Assembly (NCBI GenBank): GCA_966185765.1
Contig: CBIFVZ010000076.1
Span: 1-17,782, forward strand
From: CBIFVZ01 sp966185765
GTDB taxonomy: Bacteria > Pseudomonadota > Gammaproteobacteria > Enterobacterales > Enterobacteriaceae
Reading direction: 5' to 3'
Length of the DNA stretch: 17,782 bases
The notes under the pieces were generated by a model, which saw only the letters and a list, made by a program, of their open reading frames with translations, ran no database searches and was not told the DNA's origin. Below, piece after piece: positions 6,266-13,441 of the stretch; positions within the stretch are counted from its first letter, which is position 1, and each line of letters starts with the position of its first letter. The translations under genes and the position numbers were made by a program.

Positions 6266-7225
6266 ATGGCGGCGACGAAGCCTGCATTCACCCCTCCGGG
6301 GAAAAAGGGTGACATCCTGTTCAGCGTGCTGGTAAAACTGGCGGCGCTGATTGTGCTATTTCTGCTGGGGGGCATTATTGTCTCCCTGATAATCTCTTCC
6401 TGGCCGAGCATTGAAAAGTTTGGCTTTGCCTTCCTGTGGTCCAAAGACTGGGACGCACCGAATGACATTTACGGGGCGCTGGTGCCAATTTATGGCACGC
6501 TGGTCACTTCGTTTATCGCGCTTTTGATTGCTGTGCCGGTGAGCTTTGGTATCGCCCTGTTTCTGACCGAGCTGGCACCTGCCTGGCTTAAACGTCCGCT
6601 GGGTATCGCTATTGAGCTGCTGGCAGCTATCCCGAGTATCGTTTACGGCATGTGGGGCCTGTTTATCTTCGCGCCGCTGTTTGCAAAATACTTTCAGGAG
6701 CCAGTTGGCAACGTGCTGTCAGCCGTGCCGATTGTGGGGGCACTGTTCTCCGGCCCGGCGTTCGGTATTGGTATTCTCGCCGCAGGTGTGGTGCTGGCTA
6801 TCATGATCATTCCTTACATTGCCTCGGTAATGCGCGACGTATTTGAGCAGACGCCGGTGATGATGAAAGAGTCCGCTTACGGCATTGGCTGCACCACCTG
6901 GGAAGTTATCTGGCGCATCGTACTGCCGTTTACCAAAAACGGTGTGATTGGCGGCGTAATGCTCGGCCTGGGACGTGCGTTGGGTGAGACGATGGCAGTG
7001 ACCTTCATTATCGGTAACACCTACCAGCTCGACAGCGCGTCGCTGTATATGCCGGGTAACAGCATCACCTCAGCGCTGGCGAATGAATTTGCTGAGGCTG
7101 AGTCCGGGCTGCATACGGCGGCACTGATGGAGCTGGGGCTGATTCTGTTTGTCATCACCTTTATCGTACTGGCGATTTCCAAACTGATGATTGCCCGTCT
7201 GGCGAAGAAGGAAGGAGCACGCTAA
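6266..7225 (+). CDS. pstC: Phosphate ABC transporter permease PstC
   Basis: PstC is one of two inner-membrane subunits forming the phosphate channel. The 319-residue product has about six membrane helices: one near 20-47 (FSVLVKLAALIVLFLLGGII), then a large periplasmic loop, a cluster from about 70 to 200, and a last helix near 285-308. The ABC-permease cytoplasmic EAA-type loop is seen around ESAYGIGCTTWEVIWRIVLP and GGVMLGLGRALGETMAV. Length equals E. coli. The start has only a weak ribosome site (AAAGAG), which fits lower expression than pstS. Its TAA overlaps the pstA ATG by one base (TAATG), suggesting translational coupling. Confidence 0.99.
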   Translation: MAATKPAFTPPGKKGDILFSVLVKLAALIVLFLLGGIIVSLIISSWPSIEKFGFAFLWSKDWDAPNDIYGALVPIYGTLVTSFIALLIAVPVSFGIALFLTELAPAWLKRPLGIAIELLAAIPSIVYGMWGLFIFAPLFAKYFQEPVGNVLSAVPIVGALFSGPAFGIGILAAGVVLAIMIIPYIASVMRDVFEQTPVMMKESAYGIGCTTWEVIWRIVLPFTKNGVIGGVMLGLGRALGETMAVTFIIGNTYQLDSASLYMPGNSITSALANEFAEAESGLHTAALMELGLILFVITFIVLAISKLMIARLAKKEGAR

Positions 7226-8115
7226 TGGCCACGATGGAACTGCAAAGCGACGAGCAGCTGGCGCAGTCGCGCCGCAAAATGCAGGCGCGCCGCCGGGTAA
7301 AAAACCGCATCGCGCTGACGCTCTCAATGGCAACTATGGCCTTTGGCCTGTTCTGGCTTATCTGGATTTTGTTTGCCACTTTCTCGCGCGGTATTGACGG
7401 TATGTCGATGGCGCTGTTCACCGAAATGACGCCGCCGCCAAACACGGCCGGTGGTGGGCTTGCTAACGCACTGGCGGGCAGTGGCCTGCTGATTTTGTGG
7501 GCGACGGCTTTTGGTACGCCGCTTGGCATTCTCGCCGGGGTTTATCTGGCCGAATACGGTCGTAAATCGTGGCTTGCCGAGGTTATCCGCTTTATTAACG
7601 ATATTCTGCTGTCCGCACCGTCTATCGTGGTGGGGCTGTTCGTGTATACCGTCGTGGTAGCCCAGATGCAGCACTTCTCCGGCTGGGCTGGCGTGATTGC
7701 GCTGGCGCTGTTGCAGGTGCCGATTGTGATTCGTACCACTGAGAATATGCTCAAACTGGTGCCAGATAGCCTGCGTGAAGCCGCTTACGCACTGGGTACG
7801 CCCAAGTGGAAGATGATTTCAGCCATTACGCTTAAGGCATCTGTCTCCGGGATTATCACCGGTGTGCTGCTGGCGATTGCGCGTATTGCCGGTGAAACGG
7901 CACCGCTGCTGTTCACGTCGCTCTCCAACCAGTTCTGGAGCACCGACATGATGCAGCCGCTGGCGAACCTGCCGGTGACGATTTTCAAATTCGCCATGAG
8001 CCCGTTTGCCGAATGGCAGCAGCTGGCATGGGCCGGTGTGCTGATTATCACCCTCTGCGTGCTGTTACTGAACATTCTGGCGCGCGTGCTGTTCGCTAAA
8101 CGTAAACACGGTTAA
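7225..8115 (+). CDS. pstA: Phosphate ABC transporter permease PstA
   Basis: PstA is the second inner-membrane subunit and pairs with PstC. The 296-residue protein has a basic cytoplasmic N-terminus (SRRKMQARRRVKNR), a first helix near 32-52, and further helices in GLLILWATAFGTPLGILAGVYLAEYG, SIVVGLFVYTVVVAQ, GVIALALLQVPIVI and the C-terminal GVLIITLCVLLLNILARV. The permease signature loop is EAAYALGTPKWKMISAITLKAS followed by AIARIAGETAPLLFT. Length equals E. coli. The start overlaps the pstC stop by one base, with GAAGGAG just upstream. pstB follows after 47 bases. Confidence 0.99.
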   Translation: MATMELQSDEQLAQSRRKMQARRRVKNRIALTLSMATMAFGLFWLIWILFATFSRGIDGMSMALFTEMTPPPNTAGGGLANALAGSGLLILWATAFGTPLGILAGVYLAEYGRKSWLAEVIRFINDILLSAPSIVVGLFVYTVVVAQMQHFSGWAGVIALALLQVPIVIRTTENMLKLVPDSLREAAYALGTPKWKMISAITLKASVSGIITGVLLAIARIAGETAPLLFTSLSNQFWSTDMMQPLANLPVTIFKFAMSPFAEWQQLAWAGVLIITLCVLLLNILARVLFAKRKHG

Positions 8116-8162
8116 TTTTTTACGGCGTGGCTCAGGCGGCGCCGGATAAGGAAACACAAGCA

Positions 8163-8936
8163 ATGAGTATGGCAGAAACTACCCCAGGGAAAATTCAGGT
8201 CCGTAACCTCAACTTTTATTACGGGAAGTATCACGCCCTGAAAAACATCAGTCTGGATATTGCCAAAAACCAGGTCACGGCGTTTATCGGCCCATCGGGT
8301 TGTGGCAAATCGACCCTGCTTCGCACGTTTAACAAGATGTTTGCCCTTTACCCGGAGCAGCGCGCTGAAGGCGAGATCCTGCTCGATGGTGAGAACATCC
8401 TCACCCACAGCCAGGACATTGCGCTGCTGCGTGCCAAAGTGGGCATGGTGTTCCAGAAACCGACGCCGTTCCCGATGTCGATTTACGACAACATCGCCTT
8501 TGGCGTGCGCCTGTTTGAGAAGCTCTCCCGCGCCGATATGGACGAACGCGTGCAGTGGGCGCTCACTAAAGCCGCGCTATGGAACGAAACCAAAGACAAA
8601 CTGCACCAGAGTGGTTACTCGCTTTCCGGTGGTCAGCAGCAACGTCTGTGCATAGCTCGCGGTATCGCCATCCGCCCGGACGTGCTTTTGCTCGACGAAC
8701 CCTGCTCGGCGCTGGACCCGATTTCAACCGGACGCATCGAAGAGCTGATTACTGAACTTAAGCAGGACTATACCGTTGTGATCGTCACGCATAACATGCA
8801 GCAGGCTGCTCGCTGCTCTGATCACACGGCATTTATGTATCTGGGTGAGCTGGTGGAATTCAGCGAGACGGACGAACTGTTTACCCGGCCTAAGAAAAAG
8901 CAGACTGAAGACTACATCACCGGCCGCTACGGCTGA
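8163..8936 (+). CDS. pstB: Phosphate ABC transporter ATP-binding protein
   Basis: PstB is the cytoplasmic ATPase that powers phosphate import and helps signal phosphate status to PhoR. Canonical ABC motifs are all present: Walker A GPSGCGKST at 43-51, Q-loop Gln98, signature LSGGQ at 154-158, Walker B LLLDEP at 175-180, and switch His210 in VTHN. The start at 8163 gives the usual 257 residues (MSMAETTPGK) with AAGGA at 8148-8152; an in-frame GTG at 8127 would add 12 residues that do not fit the family. The 47-base gap from pstA contains a short GC-rich dyad (GGCGGCGCCGG) that looks slightly REP-like. phoU follows after 46 bases. Confidence 0.99.
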   Translation: MSMAETTPGKIQVRNLNFYYGKYHALKNISLDIAKNQVTAFIGPSGCGKSTLLRTFNKMFALYPEQRAEGEILLDGENILTHSQDIALLRAKVGMVFQKPTPFPMSIYDNIAFGVRLFEKLSRADMDERVQWALTKAALWNETKDKLHQSGYSLSGGQQQRLCIARGIAIRPDVLLLDEPCSALDPISTGRIEELITELKQDYTVVIVTHNMQQAARCSDHTAFMYLGELVEFSETDELFTRPKKKQTEDYITGRYG

Positions 8937-8982
8937 TGCACCTTGCGGCAACCCGACGACTATCGGATTTGTGGAGTATTAA

Positions 8983-9708
8983 ATGGATAACCTGAATCTC
9001 AATAAGCATATCTCCGGGCAGTTCAACGCGGAGCTGGAGCATATCCGCACCCAGGTGATGATCATGGGCGGTCTGGTGGAGCAGCAGCTTTCTGATGCGA
9101 TTACCGCCATGCATAACCAGGACAGCGACCTGGCAAAGCAGGTGATTGACGGCGACCAGAAGGTCAACATGATGGAGGTCGAGATTGATGAGGCGTGCGT
9201 GCGCATTATCGCTAAGCGTCAGCCCACCGCGAGCGACCTGCGTCTGGTGATGGCGATTATTAAAACCATTTCTGAGCTGGAGCGCATTGGTGACGTAGCA
9301 GATAAAATCTGTCGTACGGCACTGGAGAAATTCTCGCAGCAGCACCAACCGTTGCTGGTGAGCCTGGAGTCGCTGGGCCGCCACACCGTGCAGATGTTGC
9401 ACGATGTGCTGGACGCGTTTGCGCGCATGGATCTTGATGAAGCGGTGCGAATTTATCGCGAAGACAAGAAAGTGGACCAGGAATACGAGGGCATTGTGCG
9501 CCAGCTGATGACCTATATGATGGAAGACACGCGCACCATCCCCAGCGTACTGACGGCGCTGTTCTGCGCCCGTTCCATTGAGCGTATCGGTGACCGTTGT
9601 CAGAATATCTGTGAGTTTATTTTCTACTTCGTTAAAGGCCAGGATTTCCGCCATGTTGGTGGCGATGAACTGGATAAACTCCTGGCCGGAAGTGACCCGA
9701 AAGAGTAA
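8983..9708 (+). CDS. phoU: Phosphate signalling regulator PhoU
   Basis: PhoU is a cytoplasmic or peripheral protein that links the Pst transporter to PhoR and keeps the Pho regulon off when phosphate is plentiful. The 241-residue protein is two three-helix repeats, each with the family metal-binding motif: ELERIGDVADKI near 98-109 and SIERIGDRCQNI near 198-209. Length equals E. coli. GGAG at 8973-8976 precedes the ATG. It is the last gene of the pst operon and ends at a strong terminator. As in all enteric pst operons, its expression rises with pstS under phosphate starvation, closing a feedback loop. Confidence 0.99.
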   Translation: MDNLNLNKHISGQFNAELEHIRTQVMIMGGLVEQQLSDAITAMHNQDSDLAKQVIDGDQKVNMMEVEIDEACVRIIAKRQPTASDLRLVMAIIKTISELERIGDVADKICRTALEKFSQQHQPLLVSLESLGRHTVQMLHDVLDAFARMDLDEAVRIYREDKKVDQEYEGIVRQLMTYMMEDTRTIPSVLTALFCARSIERIGDRCQNICEFIFYFVKGQDFRHVGGDELDKLLAGSDPKE

Positions 9709-9715
9709 CGACAAT

Positions 9716-9739
9716 AAAAAACCCCGAAAGGGGTTTTTT
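9716..9739 (+). terminator. Bidirectional terminator after phoU
   Basis: AAAAAACCCC (9716-9725), loop GAAA, GGGGTTTTTT (9730-9739) is a perfect 10-bp stem with T-tracts on both strands. It begins eight bases after the phoU stop and should also end the minus-strand yieH-cbrC transcript. Confidence 0.95.
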
Positions 9740-9824
9740 ATCTGGCTGACTTAGTGAATCGCGGACGGGCAAGTGTTGTCATCTCCAGCGGCAAGGCCAA
9801 CAAGCGCGCAAGTAAATCTGCCAT
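9738..9824 (-). CDS. Possible 28-residue protein downstream of cbrC
   Basis: A minus-strand ORF starts at ATG 9824 and reads MADLLARLLALPLEMTTLAR followed by PRFTKSAR and TAA. AGGA lies seven bases before the start. It begins 25 bases after the cbrC stop on the same strand and ends inside the T-tract of the phoU terminator. The N-terminal half could be an amphipathic helix and the C-terminal half is basic. No family is recognised. It may be a chance ORF in a 3' untranslated region; the ribosome site and compact fit are the only support. Confidence 0.25.
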   Translation of the reverse strand: MADLLARLLALPLEMTTLARPRFTKSAR

Positions 9825-9849
9825 GTTTTCGTCCTGGTTTCCTGGTGAA

Positions 9850-10437
9850 TCAGGAAAAATCGACCCACAAACGCAATTTTCCACAATCCAGACAGCGAAA
9901 CAGATAACCCTGGCAGTCGCCATCGGCACGCAGAAATTTCTGTAGTTCGTCGATATCTATCCCAGCATGACGGCAATCTGCATCCAGGTCGACAAACTGG
10001 CACAGTTTGTCGGCAATCTCTTGCCAGCCGACATAGCCGATGAATGCACAAAAATCGTTGCAGTGTGACAGCCAGTATTCCTGCTGCCAACCGTGGTAAC
10101 CCGGTGTACGTTGTGTCAACTCAACGGTACTTTCTTGCGACCACGGATTTTCAAAGCCGGAAAGTTCACCTTCGTCATCAAACTGTGCCTGCACACCTTC
10201 CAGGTTACCATCATCCTGAAACGTGCCGTCAAATTTCTTTGCCGCAGAGCCATCGGCAATGCACCAGGGGCAGAGTGCATCAACGTCATCGGCGCAATAG
10301 AAGGGGCCGGTGTAATAGACGTTTGTTGATTGCTCGCAACAGTCGCAGGTCACGATGTCATCATCCGAGAAAGCACCCGTTTCCAGAGGCCGGGGGTGGT
10401 ATTTAAATACGGGTAAGGGGCGTTGAGTTTTTTCCAT
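9850..10437 (-). CDS. cbrC: CbrC family protein (UPF0167)
   Basis: The 195-residue product matches the E. coli CbrC (YieJ) family. In E. coli it belongs to the CreBC regulon and its overproduction gives tolerance to colicin E2; the biochemical activity is unknown. Cysteine pairs suggest metal binding: C31, C33 and C34 (TCDCC), C48, C56/C59 (CPWC) and C182/C185 (CLDC). The N-terminus LPVFKYHPRPLETGAF is typical. No signal peptide or membrane helix is seen. AAGGA six bases before the ATG at 10437 supports the start. It follows yieH by 24 bases on the same strand, so the two are likely co-transcribed. E. coli has cbrB between them; it is missing here. I see no CreB-type repeat upstream. Confidence 0.9.
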   Translation of the reverse strand: MEKTQRPLPVFKYHPRPLETGAFSDDDIVTCDCCEQSTNVYYTGPFYCADDVDALCPWCIADGSAAKKFDGTFQDDGNLEGVQAQFDDEGELSGFENPWSQESTVELTQRTPGYHGWQQEYWLSHCNDFCAFIGYVGWQEIADKLCQFVDLDADCRHAGIDIDELQKFLRADGDCQGYLFRCLDCGKLRLWVDFS

Positions 10438-10461
10438 AAAACGTCCTTGTTTGACTGAAAA

Positions 10462-11127
10462 TTATCTTGTGATGGACCAGCCGCGCGCTTGCCACAAGCC
10501 TGGCAACTCGGCGAGAACGGTAAACATCGTCACTCTGGGATGATGGATGGGTTTGTTATGCGGGTCAGCGCAGAAGTAATACACCTGCATCCCGGCATCA
10601 ATGCCGGACTGCGCGCCCGCCGCGGAATCGTCCACCAGAATACAGTTTTGCACGTTGACCTTCATGGCTTCGGCTGCGTGAAACATCAGCGCCGGGTCGG
10701 GCTTCCAGCGCTGGATGTCGTAGCCGCTGTAAAGCTTATCGGGGAAATGGTGCAGCATACCGGTGTTACCCAGTGAATGCTGCATTTTGCTGACCGGACC
10801 ATTTGAAACCACGCATACCGGCACGGTCATGCTGTCGAGCAGCGCGCTAGCGCCGTCGATGGGTTTCAGTTCGCTTTCAAACAGACGGGCGACTTCTGCA
10901 CGATAAAGCGGCTCCAGCGTATCTCGTTCAAGCGTTACACCGTATTCTGCGTTAATGGTGTCGATAATCTCGTAGAGCTTCACGCCTTTGAAGCGTTTAA
11001 ACACCTCTTCCAGTTCAAGTTCAATACCGTATTGAGCAAACATGTGCACGTAGGCGCGTGAGCAAATGACTTCGCTGTCGACCAGCGTACCGTCGCAGTC
11101 AAAAAATACCGCTTCTATCCGGGACAT
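10462..11127 (-). CDS. yieH: HAD-family 6-phosphogluconate phosphatase
   Basis: YieH is a cytoplasmic HAD-like sugar-phosphate phosphatase; the E. coli enzyme acts on 6-phosphogluconate in vitro. All four HAD motifs are present: nucleophile Asp10 and Asp12 in FFDCDGTLVDSEV, Ser108 in VVSNG, Lys142 in RWKPDP, and Asp166/Asp167 in ILVDDSAAGAQSG. The helical cap (about 18-85) marks subfamily I. The start at 11127 gives 221 residues as in E. coli and has CAGGA upstream; an ATG 14 codons earlier has no support. It is divergent from adeP, sharing a gap of about 157 bases that holds a PurR-like box about 40 bases from the yieH start. cbrC follows after 24 bases. Confidence 0.96.
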   Translation of the reverse strand: MSRIEAVFFDCDGTLVDSEVICSRAYVHMFAQYGIELELEEVFKRFKGVKLYEIIDTINAEYGVTLERDTLEPLYRAEVARLFESELKPIDGASALLDSMTVPVCVVSNGPVSKMQHSLGNTGMLHHFPDKLYSGYDIQRWKPDPALMFHAAEAMKVNVQNCILVDDSAAGAQSGIDAGMQVYYFCADPHNKPIHHPRVTMFTVLAELPGLWQARGWSITR

Positions 11128-11167
11128 GCCATTTCCTGTTGATAAACGTCGAATGCTTACTTTAAAC

Positions 11168-11183
11168 ACGCAATCGTTGCCGT
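11168..11183 (+). promoter_or_regulatory. Candidate PurR operator between yieH and adeP
   Basis: ACGCAATCGTTGCCGT matches the 16-bp PurR consensus ACGCAAACGTTTTCGT at 13 positions, including the core CGTT. It lies about 100 bases upstream of the adenine permease gene, a purine-salvage function known to fall under PurR in E. coli. Confidence 0.65.
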
Positions 11184-11284
11184 AAAATGATTTTGGTGAA
11201 AAAATCGCGTAATCGCCGTTATCCTGCGGCCATTTTGGTATAGGATGAGCGGCGAATTTTCCTTCTTATCCGGGTCAAATGATG

Positions 11285-12616
11285 ATGAGCCAACAACAAA
11301 CGCCTCTGGCGGAAAAACAGGGGCTGCTTGAGCGCGTGTTTAAACTGCGTGAACACGGAACCAATGCCCGTACAGAGGTTATTGCCGGTTTCACCACCTT
11401 CCTGACGATGGTGTACATCGTTTTTGTAAACCCGCAGATTCTTGGGGCAGCAGGAATGGATACGCAGGCCGTATTCGTGACCACCTGCCTTATCGCGGCG
11501 GTGGGCAGCATCCTGATGGGGCTGTTTGCCAACCTGCCGGTAGCGCTGGCGCCAGCAATGGGGCTGAATGCGTTCTTCGCCTTTGTGGTCGTTGGCGCAA
11601 TGGGCCTGTCCTGGCAGGTGGGGATGGGCGCCATCTTCTGGGGCGCGGTGGGGCTGCTTATTCTTACGCTGCTGCGCGTGCGCTACTGGATGATTGCGAA
11701 TATCCCCCTTAGCCTGCGCGTGGGTATTACCAGCGGTATTGGCCTGTTTATCGGCATGATGGGGCTGAAAAACGCGGGAATTATTGTGGCAAATCCTGAG
11801 ACGCTGGTGACGATTGGCGATTTAACTTCGCACAGCGTGCTGCTCGGCGCACTCGGCTTTTTCATTATTGCCATTCTTGCTTCACGCAATATTCACGCAG
11901 CGGTGCTGGTCTCTATTGTTGTCACTACAGTGCTGGGTCTGCTGATGGGGGATGTGCAGTACAATGGCATCGTTTCTGCGCCACCGAGCGTGTCGTCGGT
12001 TGTCGGGCAAGTCGATTTGGCGGGTTCGCTCAATATTGGTCTGGCGGGCGTGATTTTCTCCTTCATGCTGGTTAACCTCTTTGACTCCTCCGGCACACTC
12101 ATTGGCGTAACTGACAAAGCGGGCTTGAGCGATGAGAAAGGCAAATTCCCGCGCATGAAGCAGGCGCTATTGGTTGACAGCGTATCGTCCGTGGGCGGCT
12201 CGTTTATCGGTACTTCTTCCGTAACGGCGTATATTGAATCCTCCGCAGGCGTGTCTGTCGGCGGGCGTACCGGCATGACGGCAGTCGTTGTCGGGCTGTT
12301 GTTCCTGCTGGTGATCTTCCTTTCACCGCTGGCGGGCATGGTGCCGGCTTATGCGGCGGCGGGTGCGCTGATTTATGTGGGCGTGCTGATGACCTCAAGC
12401 CTTGCGCGCGTGAAATGGGACGACCTCACCGAAGCCGTACCGGCATTTATCACCGCAGTGATGATGCCGTTTAGCTTCTCCATCACGGAAGGCATTGCGC
12501 TGGGCTTTATTTCTTATTGCATCATGAAGCTGTTCACCGGCCGCTGGCGCGATATCAGCCTGTGCGTAGTGGTGGTGGCGCTGTTGTTTGTGCTGAAAAT
12601 TGTTTTTGTAGACTGA
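11285..12616 (+). CDS. adeP: Adenine permease
   Basis: AdeP (YieG, formerly PurP) is an inner-membrane proton-coupled adenine importer of the AzgA-like nucleobase-cation symporter family. The sequence is hydrophobic throughout, with about 12-14 helices. Conserved blocks include ARTEVIAGFTTFLTMVYIVFVNP (30-52), LAPAMGLNAFFAFVVV, ANIPLSLRVGITSGIGLFIG, VNLFDSSGTLIGV, and GTSSVTAYIESSAGVSVGGRTG in the substrate-binding re-entrant region. Three consecutive ATGs (11279, 11282, 11285) precede SQQQTP; I chose the third by homology with the E. coli start MSQQ, but the ribosome site is weak and does not decide. The gene is divergent from yieH, probably repressed by PurR, and converges on chrR. Confidence 0.97.
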   Translation: MSQQQTPLAEKQGLLERVFKLREHGTNARTEVIAGFTTFLTMVYIVFVNPQILGAAGMDTQAVFVTTCLIAAVGSILMGLFANLPVALAPAMGLNAFFAFVVVGAMGLSWQVGMGAIFWGAVGLLILTLLRVRYWMIANIPLSLRVGITSGIGLFIGMMGLKNAGIIVANPETLVTIGDLTSHSVLLGALGFFIIAILASRNIHAAVLVSIVVTTVLGLLMGDVQYNGIVSAPPSVSSVVGQVDLAGSLNIGLAGVIFSFMLVNLFDSSGTLIGVTDKAGLSDEKGKFPRMKQALLVDSVSSVGGSFIGTSSVTAYIESSAGVSVGGRTGMTAVVVGLLFLLVIFLSPLAGMVPAYAAAGALIYVGVLMTSSLARVKWDDLTEAVPAFITAVMMPFSFSITEGIALGFISYCIMKLFTGRWRDISLCVVVVALLFVLKIVFVD

Positions 12617-12632
12617 GTCCGTATGAGTTAAT

Positions 12633-12656
12633 AAAACGCCAGCCCAGGGCTGGCGT
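12633..12656 (-). terminator. Minus-strand terminator (chrR side), copy 1 of a 21-bp palindrome
   Basis: ACGCCAGCCC (12636-12645), centre A, GGGCTGGCGT (12647-12656). On the minus strand the stem is followed by TTTTATT; on the plus strand no T-tract follows. It should end transcripts coming from yieE-chrR, although it lies about 190 bases past the chrR stop and close to the adeP stop. Confidence 0.8.
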
Positions 12657-12674
12657 GAGACTGATGCCTTACCG

Positions 12675-12695
12675 CATCCTGTCACAGACAGGATG
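12675..12695 (+). repeat. Hairpin in the adeP-chrR gap
   Basis: CATCCTGTC (12675-12683), loop ACA, GACAGGATG (12687-12695): a perfect 9-bp stem with a three-base loop, no T-tract on either side. Confidence 0.75.
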
Positions 12696-12718
12696 GATGA
12701 TACCCAATAAAAAATAAG

Positions 12719-12740
12719 GAAAATCAATTTATTGATTTTC
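12719..12740 (+). repeat. AT-rich hairpin in the adeP-chrR gap
   Basis: GAAAATCAAT (12719-12728), TT, ATTGATTTTC (12731-12740): a perfect 10-bp dyad, preceded by an AT-rich tract at 12706-12717. Confidence 0.7.
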
Positions 12741-12751
12741 GCCTGCTCACT

Positions 12752-12786
12752 ACAAAGAAGGAAAAAACGGTTTTTTCCTTCTTTGT
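12752..12786 (+). repeat. 16-bp purine/pyrimidine hairpin in the adeP-chrR gap
   Basis: ACAAAGAAGGAAAAAA (12752-12767), loop CGG, then its exact reverse complement (12771-12786). One arm is almost all purine and the other almost all pyrimidine. It is the longest perfect stem in the window and has no T-tract after it on either strand. Confidence 0.85.
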
Positions 12787-12796
12787 CAGCAATCTG

Positions 12797-12820
12797 ACGC
12801 CAGCCCAGGGCTGGCGTTTT
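12797..12820 (+). terminator. Plus-strand terminator (adeP side), copy 2 of the 21-bp palindrome
   Basis: The same 21 bases as at 12636-12656 recur at 12797-12817, here followed by TTTT on the plus strand and no T-tract on the minus strand. It should end adeP transcripts about 200 bases past the adeP stop, close to the chrR stop. Confidence 0.8.
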
Positions 12821-12844
12821 GCTTTGTACATTTAAGAGACACGG

Positions 12845-13411
12845 CTATATTTTGACGCGCTCAATAAACTCAGCAAAAGCGGTTAACTGGCTTTTGAGAT
12901 GATCAAGCGTGCTCTGATCAACCACTTCCCCGGTCTGGGCATCGACCTTATTTTGAATCACGCCGCCCATAAATTCCGGTTTGTTCATGACCATCGCGTC
13001 AAGAAACACCAGAATCTGGCGCAGGTGGTACTGGCACCGCGCGCCGCCAATAACGCCCATTGAACAGGTCTGAATCAGTACGGGTTTACCGGCAAGCGGC
13101 TGTTCTGGCAGACGCGACAACCAGTCAATGGCGTTTTTCAGCCCCCCCGGTACTGAGTAGTTATATTCGGGGGTAACGATAATCAGGCCATCGGCCGTGC
13201 GGATGTGCTCTGCTATTGCTTCTACCACCTGCGGGAAGCCCTCTTCCTGCTGGATATCTGCGTCATACAGGGGAATTGAGGCAATTGAGGGCAGTGCCTG
13301 AATGCTCATCTGCGCAGGTGCAATGCCCGGCAGACTGCGCGCTATCATGGCGTTATAGGAGCCTTTACGCAGGCTGCCAGTCAGGGTTACCACTTTCAAT
13401 GAATCAGACAT
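12845..13411 (-). CDS. chrR: NAD(P)H-dependent FMN reductase / quinone and chromate reductase
   Basis: ChrR (YieF) is a cytoplasmic flavodoxin-like FMN enzyme that reduces quinones by two electrons, limiting redox cycling, and also reduces chromate. The 188-residue product matches E. coli in length. Key segments: GSLRKGSYN at 12-20 (FMN phosphate loop), TPEYNYSVPGGLKNAIDW at 80-97 (isoalloxazine contact), and GVIGGARCQYHLRQI, all characteristic of the family. GAGGAG lies seven bases before the ATG at 13411. It lies 30 bases downstream of yieE on the same strand, so the two are probably one operon. It converges on adeP across a hairpin-rich gap. Confidence 0.97.
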   Translation of the reverse strand: MSDSLKVVTLTGSLRKGSYNAMIARSLPGIAPAQMSIQALPSIASIPLYDADIQQEEGFPQVVEAIAEHIRTADGLIIVTPEYNYSVPGGLKNAIDWLSRLPEQPLAGKPVLIQTCSMGVIGGARCQYHLRQILVFLDAMVMNKPEFMGGVIQNKVDAQTGEVVDQSTLDHLKSQLTAFAEFIERVKI

Positions 13412-13441
13412 AACGGCTCCTCATTAGCCTCTGTATTAGCG

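Noticed and set aside
8131..8152. REP-like sequence between pstA and pstB
   Set aside because: Only a short GC dyad resembles REP elements; no full repeat unit or second copy is present.
8127..8162. GTG start extending PstB by 12 residues
   Set aside because: No ribosome site; the ATG at 8163 gives the family length of 257.
10044..10406. 120-codon plus-strand ORF opposite cbrC
   Set aside because: Antisense to a gene with a good ribosome site and known family; the product is low-complexity and His/Arg-rich.
12633..12820. Miniature transposable element with terminal inverted repeats
   Set aside because: The two palindromes could be ends, but no target-site duplication is visible and the polarity of the T-tracts fits terminators better. 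Kept only as an alternative.
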